DNA of 64,000 bases, taken from the NCBI GenBank assembly GCA_964612185.1, contig CAZTCR010000004.1, forward strand, positions 1-64,000, written 5' to 3'. Position numbers and translations under genes: made by a program. The notes under the pieces are model-generated. The model searched no databases. It worked only from the letters and a program-made list of their open reading frames with translations, and was not told where the DNA came from. Origin of the DNA: UBA1447 sp964612185. Lineage in GTDB: Bacteria > Bacillota > Clostridia > Oscillospirales > Acutalibacteraceae. Shown here piece after piece: positions 25,977-33,662 of the stretch. Within the stretch, counting starts at the first letter, position 1, and each line of letters begins with the position of its first letter.

Positions 25977-26534
25977 TTATGCTCTGCTGAGGTATTCGCC
26001 TGTGCGTGTGTCAACAATCACCTTTTCGCCTTCTTCGATGAACAGCGGGACTTTGATTTCCGCGCCCGTTTCAAGTTCCGCGGGTTTGGTCGCGTTGGTT
26101 GCCGTGTCGCCCTTGAAGCCGGGGTCCGTTTTGGTGATTAAAAGGGTGACCGTGGTCGGCGGTTCCACACCGAACACATTGCCTTTGTAGGAAAGGATTT
26201 TGCAAATCTCATTTTCTTTGACAAACTTGAAGTTGTCCGAAAGCGAGGAGGCATTGATGGGCACCAGCTCATAACTTTCCGGGTCCATGAAATAGTAGAG
26301 GTCACCGTCGCTGTAAGAAAATTCCATATCCCGGCGTTCGACAAACGCGGAAGGATATTTGTCGTTCGGATTAAAGGTGCGCTCAACAACCGAGCCGGCG
26401 ATAACATTGCGGATTTTGGTGCGCACAAACGCAGCGCCCTTGCCGGGCTTCACATGTTGGAATTCGATAATTTGGTAGACATTGCCGTCCATTTCAAAAG
26501 TTACGCCGTTTCTAAAGTCCCCTGCGGATACCAT
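25977..26534 (-). CDS. efp: Elongation factor P
   Basis: 185 residues, the normal length for EF-P. The N-terminal domain carries HVKPGKGAAFVRTK with the tip lysine (Lys32) that enters the peptidyl transferase centre, and the C-terminus ends DTRTGEYLSRA as usual. EF-P relieves ribosome stalling at polyproline. ATG 26534 has GAGGAG upstream and a good promoter at 26567-26595. No EF-P modification gene is seen in the window. Confidence 0.96.
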   Translation of the reverse strand: MVSAGDFRNGVTFEMDGNVYQIIEFQHVKPGKGAAFVRTKIRNVIAGSVVERTFNPNDKYPSAFVERRDMEFSYSDGDLYYFMDPESYELVPINASSLSDNFKFVKENEICKILSYKGNVFGVEPPTTVTLLITKTDPGFKGDTATNATKPAELETGAEIKVPLFIEEGEKVIVDTRTGEYLSRA

Positions 26535-26566
26535 ACTATTACTCCTCTGCTGTTGATTACACAGCT

Positions 26567-26595
26567 ATTCTAACCTATAACAGGTTGTATTTCAA
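26567..26595 (-). promoter_or_regulatory. Promoter of efp
   Basis: TTGAAA (26590-26595), 17 bp, TAGAAT (26567-26572) on the minus strand. The 11-bp repeat array begins 18 bp upstream of the -35. Confidence 0.6.
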
Positions 26596-26612
26596 GTGTT
26601 ATTTTTGAACGA

Positions 26613-26722
26613 TTGCTTAACAGTTGGTGAGCAATAGGTTAGCAATCGGTGAGCAATTGTTTAGCCATCGTTCAGCTATCGCTCAGCCACTGTTCAACCA
26701 TTGTTCAGCTACTTCTCAGCAA
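26613..26722. repeat. Ten tandem 11-bp degenerate repeats
   Basis: Ten consecutive 11-bp units in one orientation, consensus about TYGKTNAGCMA: TTGCTTAACAG, TTGGTGAGCAA, TAGGTTAGCAA, TCGGTGAGCAA, TTGTTTAGCCA, TCGTTCAGCTA, TCGCTCAGCCA, CTGTTCAACCA, TTGTTCAGCTA, CTTCTCAGCAA. It lies between the efp promoter and the 3' end of the M24 peptidase gene. The same unit appears at 12737-12837. Confidence 0.8.
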
Positions 26723-26730
26723 TCGCTATG

Positions 26731-26765
26731 CTGGCCACTGGCCACTAACCACTGACCACTAACAA
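26731..26765. repeat. Five tandem 7-bp repeats overlapping the M24 peptidase 3' end
   Basis: CTGGCCA, CTGGCCA, CTAACCA, CTGACCA, CTAACAA in exact 7-bp register. The array overlaps the last codons and stop of the peptidase gene (stop at 26745-26747). Confidence 0.8.
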
Positions 26766-27815
26766 CTCCTTCGGGCTGTGCGTCAGATTCTCACAACCGT
26801 ACGCGGTGATGAGCACCATATCTTCAATACGCACGCCGAATTCCCCGGGCAGATAAATACCGGGTTCCGCGGTGACGACATGGCCGGGTTCCAGTTCCCC
26901 TACCCCGTTTGGCGAAAGGGTCGGTTCCTCGTGGATTTCTATCCCCACGCCGTGCCCCGTGCCGTGGCCGAAAAAGGAACCGAAACCGGCGTCCCGGATT
27001 TTGTCCCTCGCCGCGGCATCCGCCGCTTTGCAGGATACGCCCGGTTTTAATGTGTCCAGCGTTGCCCGCTGTGCAGCAAGCACAACTTCATATATCATTG
27101 CCTGTTTCGGGCTGACTTTGCCGACGGCAACCGTTCGTGTCATGTCGCTGCGGTACCCTTCAACCGCCGCGCCAAAATCCAGCGTAACCAGATCGCCCCG
27201 CTCCACTTTTTTGTCCGACGGTACGGCGTGCGGTTTGGAGGAGTTGACGCCGGAAGCAACGATGGTTTCAAAAGAAAGGGCTTCCGCGCCGTTTTTCAGC
27301 ATGAAAAAGTCGAGTTCCAGGGCAATCTCCCACTCGGTGATGCCGGGTTTGATGAAGTTTAAAATATGTTCAAAGGCGCTTTCCGCAATTTTTTGCGCCA
27401 CTTTCATTTTTTCGATTTCATCCGCGGTCTTTACCATGCGCAGCTGTGAGATGATTTTGTCCGCCCTGTCATCGTCCGCAAGGTGTATGGAACCGAGCAT
27501 ATTCGCAAGCTTCCTTGCGCGCGTCACGGTGACGCGGCTTGTTTCAAAAGCGAGATTTTTACAGCCGAACTTTTGGGCAAGCGCGGGCAGCTGCGCCTCG
27601 ATCTTTTTTTGCTCCAGCACTTCACAGCAGTCAATTTGGTTCGCGGCGGCTTCGATATACCGGCTGTCGGTCAGAAAAACGCTGCCCTGTTTGGCAGCAA
27701 TCAAAACGCCGGCGGTCGAGGGAAATCCGGTAAAGTAGCGCCTGTTTTCCGGGGATTCAATGAGCACGCCGTCGATATCGCCCGGCAGAGACTCAATCAG
27801 TTTTTTCAACGCCAT
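26745..27815 (-). CDS. M24-family Xaa-Pro aminopeptidase
   Basis: 356 residues from ATG 27815, with an AGG site 8 nt upstream; an upstream TTG in frame lacks a ribosome site. The N-terminal creatinase-like domain (about 1-120) precedes the pita-bread catalytic domain. Metal ligands are in LDFGAAVEGYRSDMTRT (two Asp), GHGTGHGVGIEIHEEP (His) and the two Glu of TAEPGIYLPGEFGVRIEDM. It cleaves N-terminal residues before proline. The last residues (LVVSG) and stop codon are written by the 7-bp repeat array, so the natural C-terminus may have been slightly altered by repeat insertion. Confidence 0.92.
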   Translation of the reverse strand: MALKKLIESLPGDIDGVLIESPENRRYFTGFPSTAGVLIAAKQGSVFLTDSRYIEAAANQIDCCEVLEQKKIEAQLPALAQKFGCKNLAFETSRVTVTRARKLANMLGSIHLADDDRADKIISQLRMVKTADEIEKMKVAQKIAESAFEHILNFIKPGITEWEIALELDFFMLKNGAEALSFETIVASGVNSSKPHAVPSDKKVERGDLVTLDFGAAVEGYRSDMTRTVAVGKVSPKQAMIYEVVLAAQRATLDTLKPGVSCKAADAAARDKIRDAGFGSFFGHGTGHGVGIEIHEEPTLSPNGVGELEPGHVVTAEPGIYLPGEFGVRIEDMVLITAYGCENLTHSPKELLVVSG

Positions 27816-27854
27816 ATCAAAACCTGTCCCTTCTGCCTGTATTGCCAAAGGAAA

Positions 27855-27872
27855 AGCGGGCTTTCGCCCGCT
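27855..27872 (-). terminator. Terminator after rpsU
   Basis: Stem AGCGGGC/GCCCGCT with a 4-nt loop; on the minus strand it is followed by TTTTCCTTT. Confidence 0.85.
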
Positions 27873-27880
27873 TCTTTTGC

Positions 27881-28057
27881 TTACTTGAATTTGCGTTTAC
27901 GAGCCGCCTCGGACTTCTTCTTCCTCTTCACGGAAGGCTTCTCATAATGCTCTCTCTTGCGAACCTCTTGAATCGTGCCGTCCCTTGATGTCTGCTTTTT
28001 AAAGCGTCTGAGGGCACTGTCCAAAGACTCGTTTTCTTTCACTTTGATTTCACTCAT
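27881..28057 (-). CDS. rpsU: 30S ribosomal protein S21
   Basis: 58 residues, starting MSEIKVKENESLDSALRRF and ending in a very basic RKKKSEAARKRKFK tail, which is diagnostic of bS21. ATG 28057 is preceded by GGAGGGAGGG. S21 sits on the small subunit platform near the anti-Shine-Dalgarno region. It has its own promoter (28110-28139) and terminator (27855-27872), so it forms a single-gene unit in the otherwise continuous minus-strand run. Confidence 0.96.
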   Translation of the reverse strand: MSEIKVKENESLDSALRRFKKQTSRDGTIQEVRKREHYEKPSVKRKKKSEAARKRKFK

Positions 28058-28109
28058 TCATATTCCCTCCCTCCGCTTATGCAGGGGTATTTTTCGTTTG
28101 GTAAACAAT

Positions 28110-28139
28110 ATTATACAACATTTGAGCCCGGTTTGTCAA
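28110..28139 (-). promoter_or_regulatory. Promoter of rpsU
   Basis: Consensus TTGACA (28134-28139), 18 bp, consensus TATAAT (28110-28115), about 53 bp upstream of the rpsU start. Confidence 0.75.
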
Positions 28140-28177
28140 CCGTAAAAACATCCCTATTGCCATAACGGTCCAAAAGC

Positions 28178-30586
28178 TCACCGGACAACCAGATTGACCA
28201 GCTTGCCTTTGACATAAAACTCCTTGATGATGGTCGCCCCGGCAAGCGCGTCCGCAATCTTTTCCTGCGCCTTTGCGAGGGCGATGGCTTCGTCCGCGTC
28301 AATATCGGTTGACACCACGAACTTGGCTTTGACCTTGCCGTTTATCTGCGCGACGATTTCAACCGTGTCGTCCAGGCACTTGCTCTCATCATAACCGGGC
28401 CATTTTTGCGAAGTGACAACCCCGCCGAAACCCATGGTCTCCCACGCTTCTTCTGTTACATGCGGGGCAAACGGGTTAAGCAGTACCAGCAGCGTTTTAT
28501 ATTCGCCCTTTGTCACCTTGCCGGTGTCGTAAATACGGTTGAGCAGTGTCATCATCGCGGCAATGGCGGTATTGCCTTTTAAGGCGTCCACATCGCCGGT
28601 CACTTTTTTAATGGTTCTGTGCATATCCGCTTCCAGCTCCGGGCGGAATCCTTCGCCGCCGGTGCAAATGTCCTTGAGCGACCAAACACGGTCGATAAAC
28701 CGCTTGCAGCCCTTGATGCTGGAGGAATTCCAAGGCGCGGCTTTTTCAAAATCGCCGATGAACATTTCATACAGCCGCATCGTATCCGCGCCGTATTCAT
28801 GAACAATATCATCGGGGTTCACTACATTGCCCCTGGACTTCGACATTTTTTCGCCGTTTTCGCCCAAAATCATGCCGTGACTCGTTCGCTTGGCGTACGG
28901 CTCGCTCGTTGGAACCACACCAATGTCAAATAAAAACTTATGCCAAAAACGGCTGTACAGCAGATGCAGGGTGGTGTGTTCCATCCCGCCGTTGTACCAA
29001 TCCACCGGTGTCCAATATGCCAGTGCCTCTTTGGAGGCCAGCGCCTCGCTGTTGAACGGGTCGCAGTAGCGTAAAAAATACCAGGAGGAACCCGCCCATT
29101 GCGGCATGGTGTCCGTTTCCCGCTTGGCGGGACCGCCGCAGCAGGGGCAGGCGGTATTCACCCAGTCGGTCAGCTTCGCCAGCGGAGACTCGCCGTCCTC
29201 GGTGGGTTCGTAGCTTTCCACCCTGGGCAGGGTCAGCGGCAGCGCACTTTCCGGCAGGGGGATATAGCCGCATTTTTCGCAAAATACAATAGGAATCGGC
29301 TCGCCCCAGTAGCGCTGGCGGGAAAACACCCAGTCGCGCAGTTTAAAGTTAACCTTGGCGTGGCCTTTGCCCTGCTCAGCCAGCCATTTGGTGATGGCCG
29401 CTTTGCCGTTTTCCACGCTCATGCCGGTTAAAAAGCCGGAATTGACCATCTCGCCCGTGTCGCAGTCAAGAAAAGCCTCTTTTTCAATGTCGCCGCCCTT
29501 AACCACTTCGACAATCGGCAAATTGAATTTTTTCGCAAACTCCCAGTCCCTGGTGTCGTGCCCCGGCACGGCCATAATGGCGCCCGTCCCGTAGGAAACC
29601 AGCACATAGTCGGAGATAAAAATCGGAATCGCCTCGCCATTGACGGGGTTAATCGCGTGTACGCCTTCGAGCTTAACGCCCGTTTTATCCTTGTTGACTT
29701 CCGTGCGCTCAAAATCGGATTTGTGCGAAGACTCCGCGATGTACGCACGGACTTCGTCCATATTATCAAGAAGCCCCGCCCACTTTTCAACCAGCGCGTG
29801 TTCGGGCGAAATAACCATGTAGGTCGCGCCGAACAGCGTGTCCGGCCGGGTGGTGTAAACGGTGATTACATCGCCGGTGCTCGCGGCAAAGTCCACCTCC
29901 GCGCCGGTGGAACGGCCAATCCAGTTGTGCTGCTGGAGTTTGACGCGTTCGATAAAATCCAGCGCGTCCAGGTCATCATCCAGCCGCTGCGCGTATTCGG
30001 TTATCTTCAGCATCCACTGGCTTTTTACCTTGCGGACCACTTCGCTGCCGCAGCGCTCGCATACGCCGTTGACCACCTCTTCGTTAGCCAGCACGCATTT
30101 GCAGGAAAGGCACCAATTGACAGCCATTTCTTTTTTATAGGCCAAACCTTTTTTAAACAGTTGCAGAAAAATCCACTGGGTCCACTTGTAGTACCCGGGG
30201 TCCGTCGTGTTCACCTCGCGGCTCCAGTCAAACGAAAAACCGAGCGATTTAAGCTGCTGTTTGAACCGGGCGATATTGTCACGGGTCACTTTTTCCGGGT
30301 GGATATGGTTTTTGATGGCGTAATTTTCCGTCGGCAGGCCAAAGGCGTCCCAACCCATGGGATAAAGCACATTATAACCCTGCAGCCGCTTTTTGCGCGC
30401 GACGACATCGAGCGCCGTATACGAGCGCGGGTGCCCCACATGCAGCCCCTGCCCCGACGGGTACGGGAACTCCACAAGGCAGTAATACTTCGGCAGGGAA
30501 TAATCCTGCTTCGCGTGGAAAACGCCGGTTTCCTCCCAGCGGTCCTGCCACTTTTTTTCCGCTTTTTTAAAGTCAAAATCAGCCAT
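28178..30586 (-). CDS. leuS: Leucyl-tRNA synthetase
   Basis: 802 residues, typical of bacterial LeuRS. The class I HIGH motif appears as GLHVGHPRSYTALD, and the KMSKS loop as KMSKSRGNVVNPDD. An editing domain lies between them (about residues 225-420, including TTRPDTLFGATY). Zinc-type cysteines CLSC...CERC are present near 158-178. It charges tRNA-Leu with leucine. It follows rsfS by 14 bp and belongs to the nadD-yqeK-rsfS-leuS unit. Confidence 0.97.
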   Translation of the reverse strand: MADFDFKKAEKKWQDRWEETGVFHAKQDYSLPKYYCLVEFPYPSGQGLHVGHPRSYTALDVVARKKRLQGYNVLYPMGWDAFGLPTENYAIKNHIHPEKVTRDNIARFKQQLKSLGFSFDWSREVNTTDPGYYKWTQWIFLQLFKKGLAYKKEMAVNWCLSCKCVLANEEVVNGVCERCGSEVVRKVKSQWMLKITEYAQRLDDDLDALDFIERVKLQQHNWIGRSTGAEVDFAASTGDVITVYTTRPDTLFGATYMVISPEHALVEKWAGLLDNMDEVRAYIAESSHKSDFERTEVNKDKTGVKLEGVHAINPVNGEAIPIFISDYVLVSYGTGAIMAVPGHDTRDWEFAKKFNLPIVEVVKGGDIEKEAFLDCDTGEMVNSGFLTGMSVENGKAAITKWLAEQGKGHAKVNFKLRDWVFSRQRYWGEPIPIVFCEKCGYIPLPESALPLTLPRVESYEPTEDGESPLAKLTDWVNTACPCCGGPAKRETDTMPQWAGSSWYFLRYCDPFNSEALASKEALAYWTPVDWYNGGMEHTTLHLLYSRFWHKFLFDIGVVPTSEPYAKRTSHGMILGENGEKMSKSRGNVVNPDDIVHEYGADTMRLYEMFIGDFEKAAPWNSSSIKGCKRFIDRVWSLKDICTGGEGFRPELEADMHRTIKKVTGDVDALKGNTAIAAMMTLLNRIYDTGKVTKGEYKTLLVLLNPFAPHVTEEAWETMGFGGVVTSQKWPGYDESKCLDDTVEIVAQINGKVKAKFVVSTDIDADEAIALAKAQEKIADALAGATIIKEFYVKGKLVNLVVR

Positions 30587-30600
30587 TGCGCTTCGCCACC

Positions 30601-30954
30601 TTAATCAGTGAGTAAATCGGATATATCCATCAAAGCCGCGTCATTCCAAAGACGCTCGAGGTTGTAATATTCGCGGCTTTCTTTTTCAAAAACATGCACC
30701 AGAACACAACCGTAGTCGATGAGTGTCCAACCCGTCGCCCTGCCCTCAATGTGCGCGGGCTCAATACCGAGTTTTGAAAGTTCAAATTCCACATCCTCCG
30801 CGAGTGCTTTGGTGTGGGTTCTCGAGGTGCCCGAGGCAATGACGAAATAATCCGAAATAATGGTCAGTTCCGTGATCTCAATCGCCTTGATATTTTCAGC
30901 CTTTTTCTTGTCCAGCACTTTTACAATCTCACGCGCCAATTCTTTGGGTGTCAT
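30601..30954 (-). CDS. rsfS: Ribosome silencing factor
   Basis: 117 residues of the RsfS/Iojap family. Conserved segments are ISDYFVIASGTSRTHTKALA, GWTLIDYGCVLVHVF and SREYYNLERLW. RsfS binds uL14 on the large subunit and blocks subunit joining during starvation. Its usual neighbours yqeK and nadD lie directly upstream, which supports the call. Confidence 0.95.
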   Translation of the reverse strand: MTPKELAREIVKVLDKKKAENIKAIEITELTIISDYFVIASGTSRTHTKALAEDVEFELSKLGIEPAHIEGRATGWTLIDYGCVLVHVFEKESREYYNLERLWNDAALMDISDLLTD

Positions 30955-30974
30955 GCGATTCCTCCGTTATATTT

Positions 30975-31550
30975 TTATTTGACTTTGTTGCCGGTTTTTT
31001 CAATCAGCAATTCGTTGAAGCATTCCACACTGTTCGGATGAATCACCTGCCGGTTCCGCGCGAGTTTACCGATGCAGAACTCCAGGGCGAACAGCATCGC
31101 GTCTTCCAGGCTCTCCCCGGCCAAACGCCGCATATCCTCCACGCCGCTGTAGGTTCTGTCGGCAGAAATATAGTCCGCGATGTATATCACTTTTTCAAGC
31201 AGACTCATGCCCGCCCTGCCCGTCGTGTGGTAGTAAACGGCGTTGTAAATATCGCCGTCCGCGATGCCCAACTCCCCGCGGAGATAGGCCGCGCCGGCGA
31301 TGGAATGCCATATTTTCGGGCTGGCCAGGTCGGCGCAGGTGAGTATTATACCAGATTTTTCTATCAGATACAACTGTTCCTCCCGCGGGGTATCCTTCAT
31401 CATATCATGCAGCATGGCCGCTGTATGGGCGCTGCGGGTTTCCGCCCCGTACTGCTCGGCAAGCTCTTTTGCGCTGTCCGCCACGCGCAGGGTGTGTTCC
31501 AGCCGCGGCGGGCTGAGTTTTTGTGCGGCGATAAGTTCAAGGTCAATCAC
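30975..31550 (-). CDS. yqeK: YqeK-type HD phosphohydrolase (Ap4A hydrolase)
   Basis: 191 residues starting at GTG 31550, with AGGGGG 6 nt upstream and an 8-bp overlap with the end of nadD. The HD motifs are in order: RLEHTLRVADSA, AAMLHDMMKD (His-Asp pair) and IWHSIAGA, followed by HTTGRAGMSLLEKVIYIADY. Family members split diadenosine tetraphosphate symmetrically to ADP. The overlap implies translational coupling to nadD, the usual arrangement in Bacillota. Confidence 0.92.
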   Translation of the reverse strand: MIDLELIAAQKLSPPRLEHTLRVADSAKELAEQYGAETRSAHTAAMLHDMMKDTPREEQLYLIEKSGIILTCADLASPKIWHSIAGAAYLRGELGIADGDIYNAVYYHTTGRAGMSLLEKVIYIADYISADRTYSGVEDMRRLAGESLEDAMLFALEFCIGKLARNRQVIHPNSVECFNELLIEKTGNKVK

Positions 31551-32118
31551 GGTAAAGCCCCCTGCGGCGGATATACCGGGCGACCTTTTCACCGGTGTAT
31601 TCCGCGATGTTTTCACCTTTTTTCAGCATTGCCCGGAGCATGGTCGAATTCAGTTCAAGCGCGGGCAGGTCCGATATCAGCGCACCATACGGGTTCTCCG
31701 GCAAAACCAGCCCTTTCTCCCGCGCTGCGGTGCAAAGGGTGCATATTTTTAATATCTCCTCATACCGGTGCCATGTATGAAAGCTTAAAAACATATCGGA
31801 GCCGATAATCAGGTAAAGCGCCGCGCCGGGGTTCTTTTCTTTAATCGCCAGTAAGGTGTCATAGGTGTAACTCTTGCCGCCGCGGTCGATTTCAACCGCG
31901 CTCACAGCGAAGCGCGGGTCACCGCAAAACGCCAGGCGGCACATGGCCAGTCTGTCCGCCGCGCCCGCGAGCGCCGCGGCGCTTTTATGCGGAGGAATAA
32001 AGGATGGAATAATCAGCACCTCGTCCAAGGGCAACCTGTCCGCAAAGTCGCGGGCAAGCCTGACATGTCCCTTGTGCGGCGGGTTAAATGCTCCGCCGAA
32101 GATACCGATTTTTTTCAT
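31543..32118 (-). CDS. nadD: Nicotinate-nucleotide adenylyltransferase
   Basis: 191 residues. The N-terminus IGIFGGAFNPPHKGHVRLA has the GxFxPxHxGH nucleotidyltransferase motif; IIPSFIPPHKSA and YLIIGSDMFLSFHTW are typical of NadD. It adenylates nicotinate mononucleotide in NAD synthesis. ATG 32118 lies 1 bp after the stop of an ABC permease gene and has little ribosome site of its own, so translation is probably coupled to that gene, an uncommon neighbour for nadD. Confidence 0.95.
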   Translation of the reverse strand: MKKIGIFGGAFNPPHKGHVRLARDFADRLPLDEVLIIPSFIPPHKSAAALAGAADRLAMCRLAFCGDPRFAVSAVEIDRGGKSYTYDTLLAIKEKNPGAALYLIIGSDMFLSFHTWHRYEEILKICTLCTAAREKGLVLPENPYGALISDLPALELNSTMLRAMLKKGENIAEYTGEKVARYIRRRGLYRD

Positions 32119-32119
32119 A

Positions 32120-32935
32120 TCATTTTACATTTACTTTGTTTTTCATCAGGTAGGCCGTCGCAACAAACAATGCCGCGGCCGCGAATATTTGGAAGATAAA
32201 GCCCGTGACGCCCAGTGAAATCCCGCCGGTATAATCCACCATCGCCTGTGCGAAAGAAAGCGCAAGCCCGTCCCCCGCGACGGTGAGGGTTATGGGCACA
32301 TAGCTCGTAAGTACGCCGATAAAAATCTGCATGACGATAAACACCGCAAAAAAGATGAAGATGGCGGACACCATGCCGATTTTTTGGAAGGTTTTTGTGT
32401 TTGCGAGCGTGATGGCAAAATAAACCTCCGCGATAAACACGGCAATCTGGGCAAAAATCAAGACGCATAAGAAAATCAAGAGTTGTTTGATCGCCCTTTC
32501 GCTGGGCACACCCTCAAACAGCTGCAGCAAGGTTTTGATGGTTGTTATCCGGTCCTGCCCGATGCGCGCGGCGGCGTAAAAATAAACGCCGATCCAAATC
32601 GCTATCGCAATAACATAACTCATTAAAATCCAGGCGAAGGAGACAATCGCTTTGGAAGCCAGGAGCTGTCCGCTTTTTACCGGCAGCGTAAAACTCAGAT
32701 ACCCCTGCGAGCCGTAAAGACTCTTGTAAAACCCGGATATGACGGCGACGAGCGTAATGAGGATGGCGATACCGCTGATAATCAGCAGCGCCACCGTGCT
32801 GATGGTGCTGATCCAGCTGATTTTGGCAAAATAGGACAGCAGCATCACAACGATTGTTATGGCGGCCGCCAGATAAATATTCAGCACAGAATGCGCGCTG
32901 GATTTGAACTCGTTTTTAATTAACTTGCCAAGCAT
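32120..32935 (-). CDS. ABC-2-type transporter permease
   Basis: 271 residues from ATG 32935 (AAGGAGGTG 8 nt upstream). Six hydrophobic segments; the N-terminus LGKLIKNEFKSSAHS is typical for membrane subunits of small ABC exporters or bacitracin/ytr-like systems. It overlaps the ATPase gene by 20 bp, so the two form one transporter. The cargo is not indicated. The stop lies 1 bp before nadD. Confidence 0.85.
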   Translation of the reverse strand: MLGKLIKNEFKSSAHSVLNIYLAAAITIVVMLLSYFAKISWISTISTVALLIISGIAILITLVAVISGFYKSLYGSQGYLSFTLPVKSGQLLASKAIVSFAWILMSYVIAIAIWIGVYFYAAARIGQDRITTIKTLLQLFEGVPSERAIKQLLIFLCVLIFAQIAVFIAEVYFAITLANTKTFQKIGMVSAIFIFFAVFIVMQIFIGVLTSYVPITLTVAGDGLALSFAQAMVDYTGGISLGVTGFIFQIFAAAALFVATAYLMKNKVNVK

Positions 32936-33626
32936 AGCTGAACACCTCCTTAAAAACATCCTCGATGGTTTGTTCGCCCATCAGGCCGTTGTGAACCTTT
33001 TCATCCCTGAGAATTTTGCCGTTTCCGATCATCAGCGCCCGGTCGAAAATCCCTTCCACATCATGAATCAAATGGGTGGAGATGAGCACAGTCGAATCCT
33101 TCGGCAAATTTTTAAGAATGACATCCAGTATGAACGCCCTTGCCGCAGGGTCCACCCCGCCGATGGGTTCGTCGAGCACATAAAGCTTCGCGTTGCGGCA
33201 AACCACCAGGAGCAGCTGCAATTTTTCCTGCATACCCTTGGACATGGATTTGATTTTCTGCTTGACCGGCAGCTGGAAAGTCTCCAGCATTTTCATGGCT
33301 TTTTCGCTGTCAAAATCCTTGTAAAAATCCGCCATGTATTTGACGGTGTCCACCGGGCGCATCCAGTCCGGCAGATATGATTTTTCCGGCAGATAAGCGA
33401 TGATATCTTTGGTGTGGATGTCCGGCTTGTGCCCGTCAATTAAAACCTCGCCGGTATAATCGTTGATAAGGCCGGTGATAATTTTAATCAGCGTTGTTTT
33501 GCCGCAGCCGTTGGGCCCGAGCAGCCCGATAAACTGCCCCGGTTCGTACTCGATTGAAAAATCCTTGAGCACCTGCTGGCTGCCGTAGGATTTGTTCAAC
33601 CCTTTGATTTGAATGATGCTTGACAT
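32916..33626 (-). CDS. ABC transporter ATP-binding protein
   Basis: 236 residues from ATG 33626, after GGAGG. Walker A GPNGCGKTT, a degenerate signature (MSKGMQEKLQLL in place of LSGGQ), Walker B YVLDEPIGGVDP and the switch His in LISTHLIHDVE. The SKGM-type signature is common in YtrB-like exporters. It pairs with the permease at 32120-32935. Unlike most ytr-type operons, no GntR regulator gene is adjacent. Confidence 0.9.
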   Translation of the reverse strand: MSSIIQIKGLNKSYGSQQVLKDFSIEYEPGQFIGLLGPNGCGKTTLIKIITGLINDYTGEVLIDGHKPDIHTKDIIAYLPEKSYLPDWMRPVDTVKYMADFYKDFDSEKAMKMLETFQLPVKQKIKSMSKGMQEKLQLLLVVCRNAKLYVLDEPIGGVDPAARAFILDVILKNLPKDSTVLISTHLIHDVEGIFDRALMIGNGKILRDEKVHNGLMGEQTIEDVFKEVFSYAWQVN

Positions 33627-33662
33627 GCTCTTTCCTCCGTTACTCAATTTGCCAAAACGGGT

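Noticed and set aside
26613..26722. Possible CRISPR array
   Set aside because: Units are 11 bp with no spacers and much degeneracy; no cas gene is in the window.
29558..30604. 348-codon plus-strand open frame
   Set aside because: Antisense to leuS, which is certain. The composition is typical of a complementary-strand reading.
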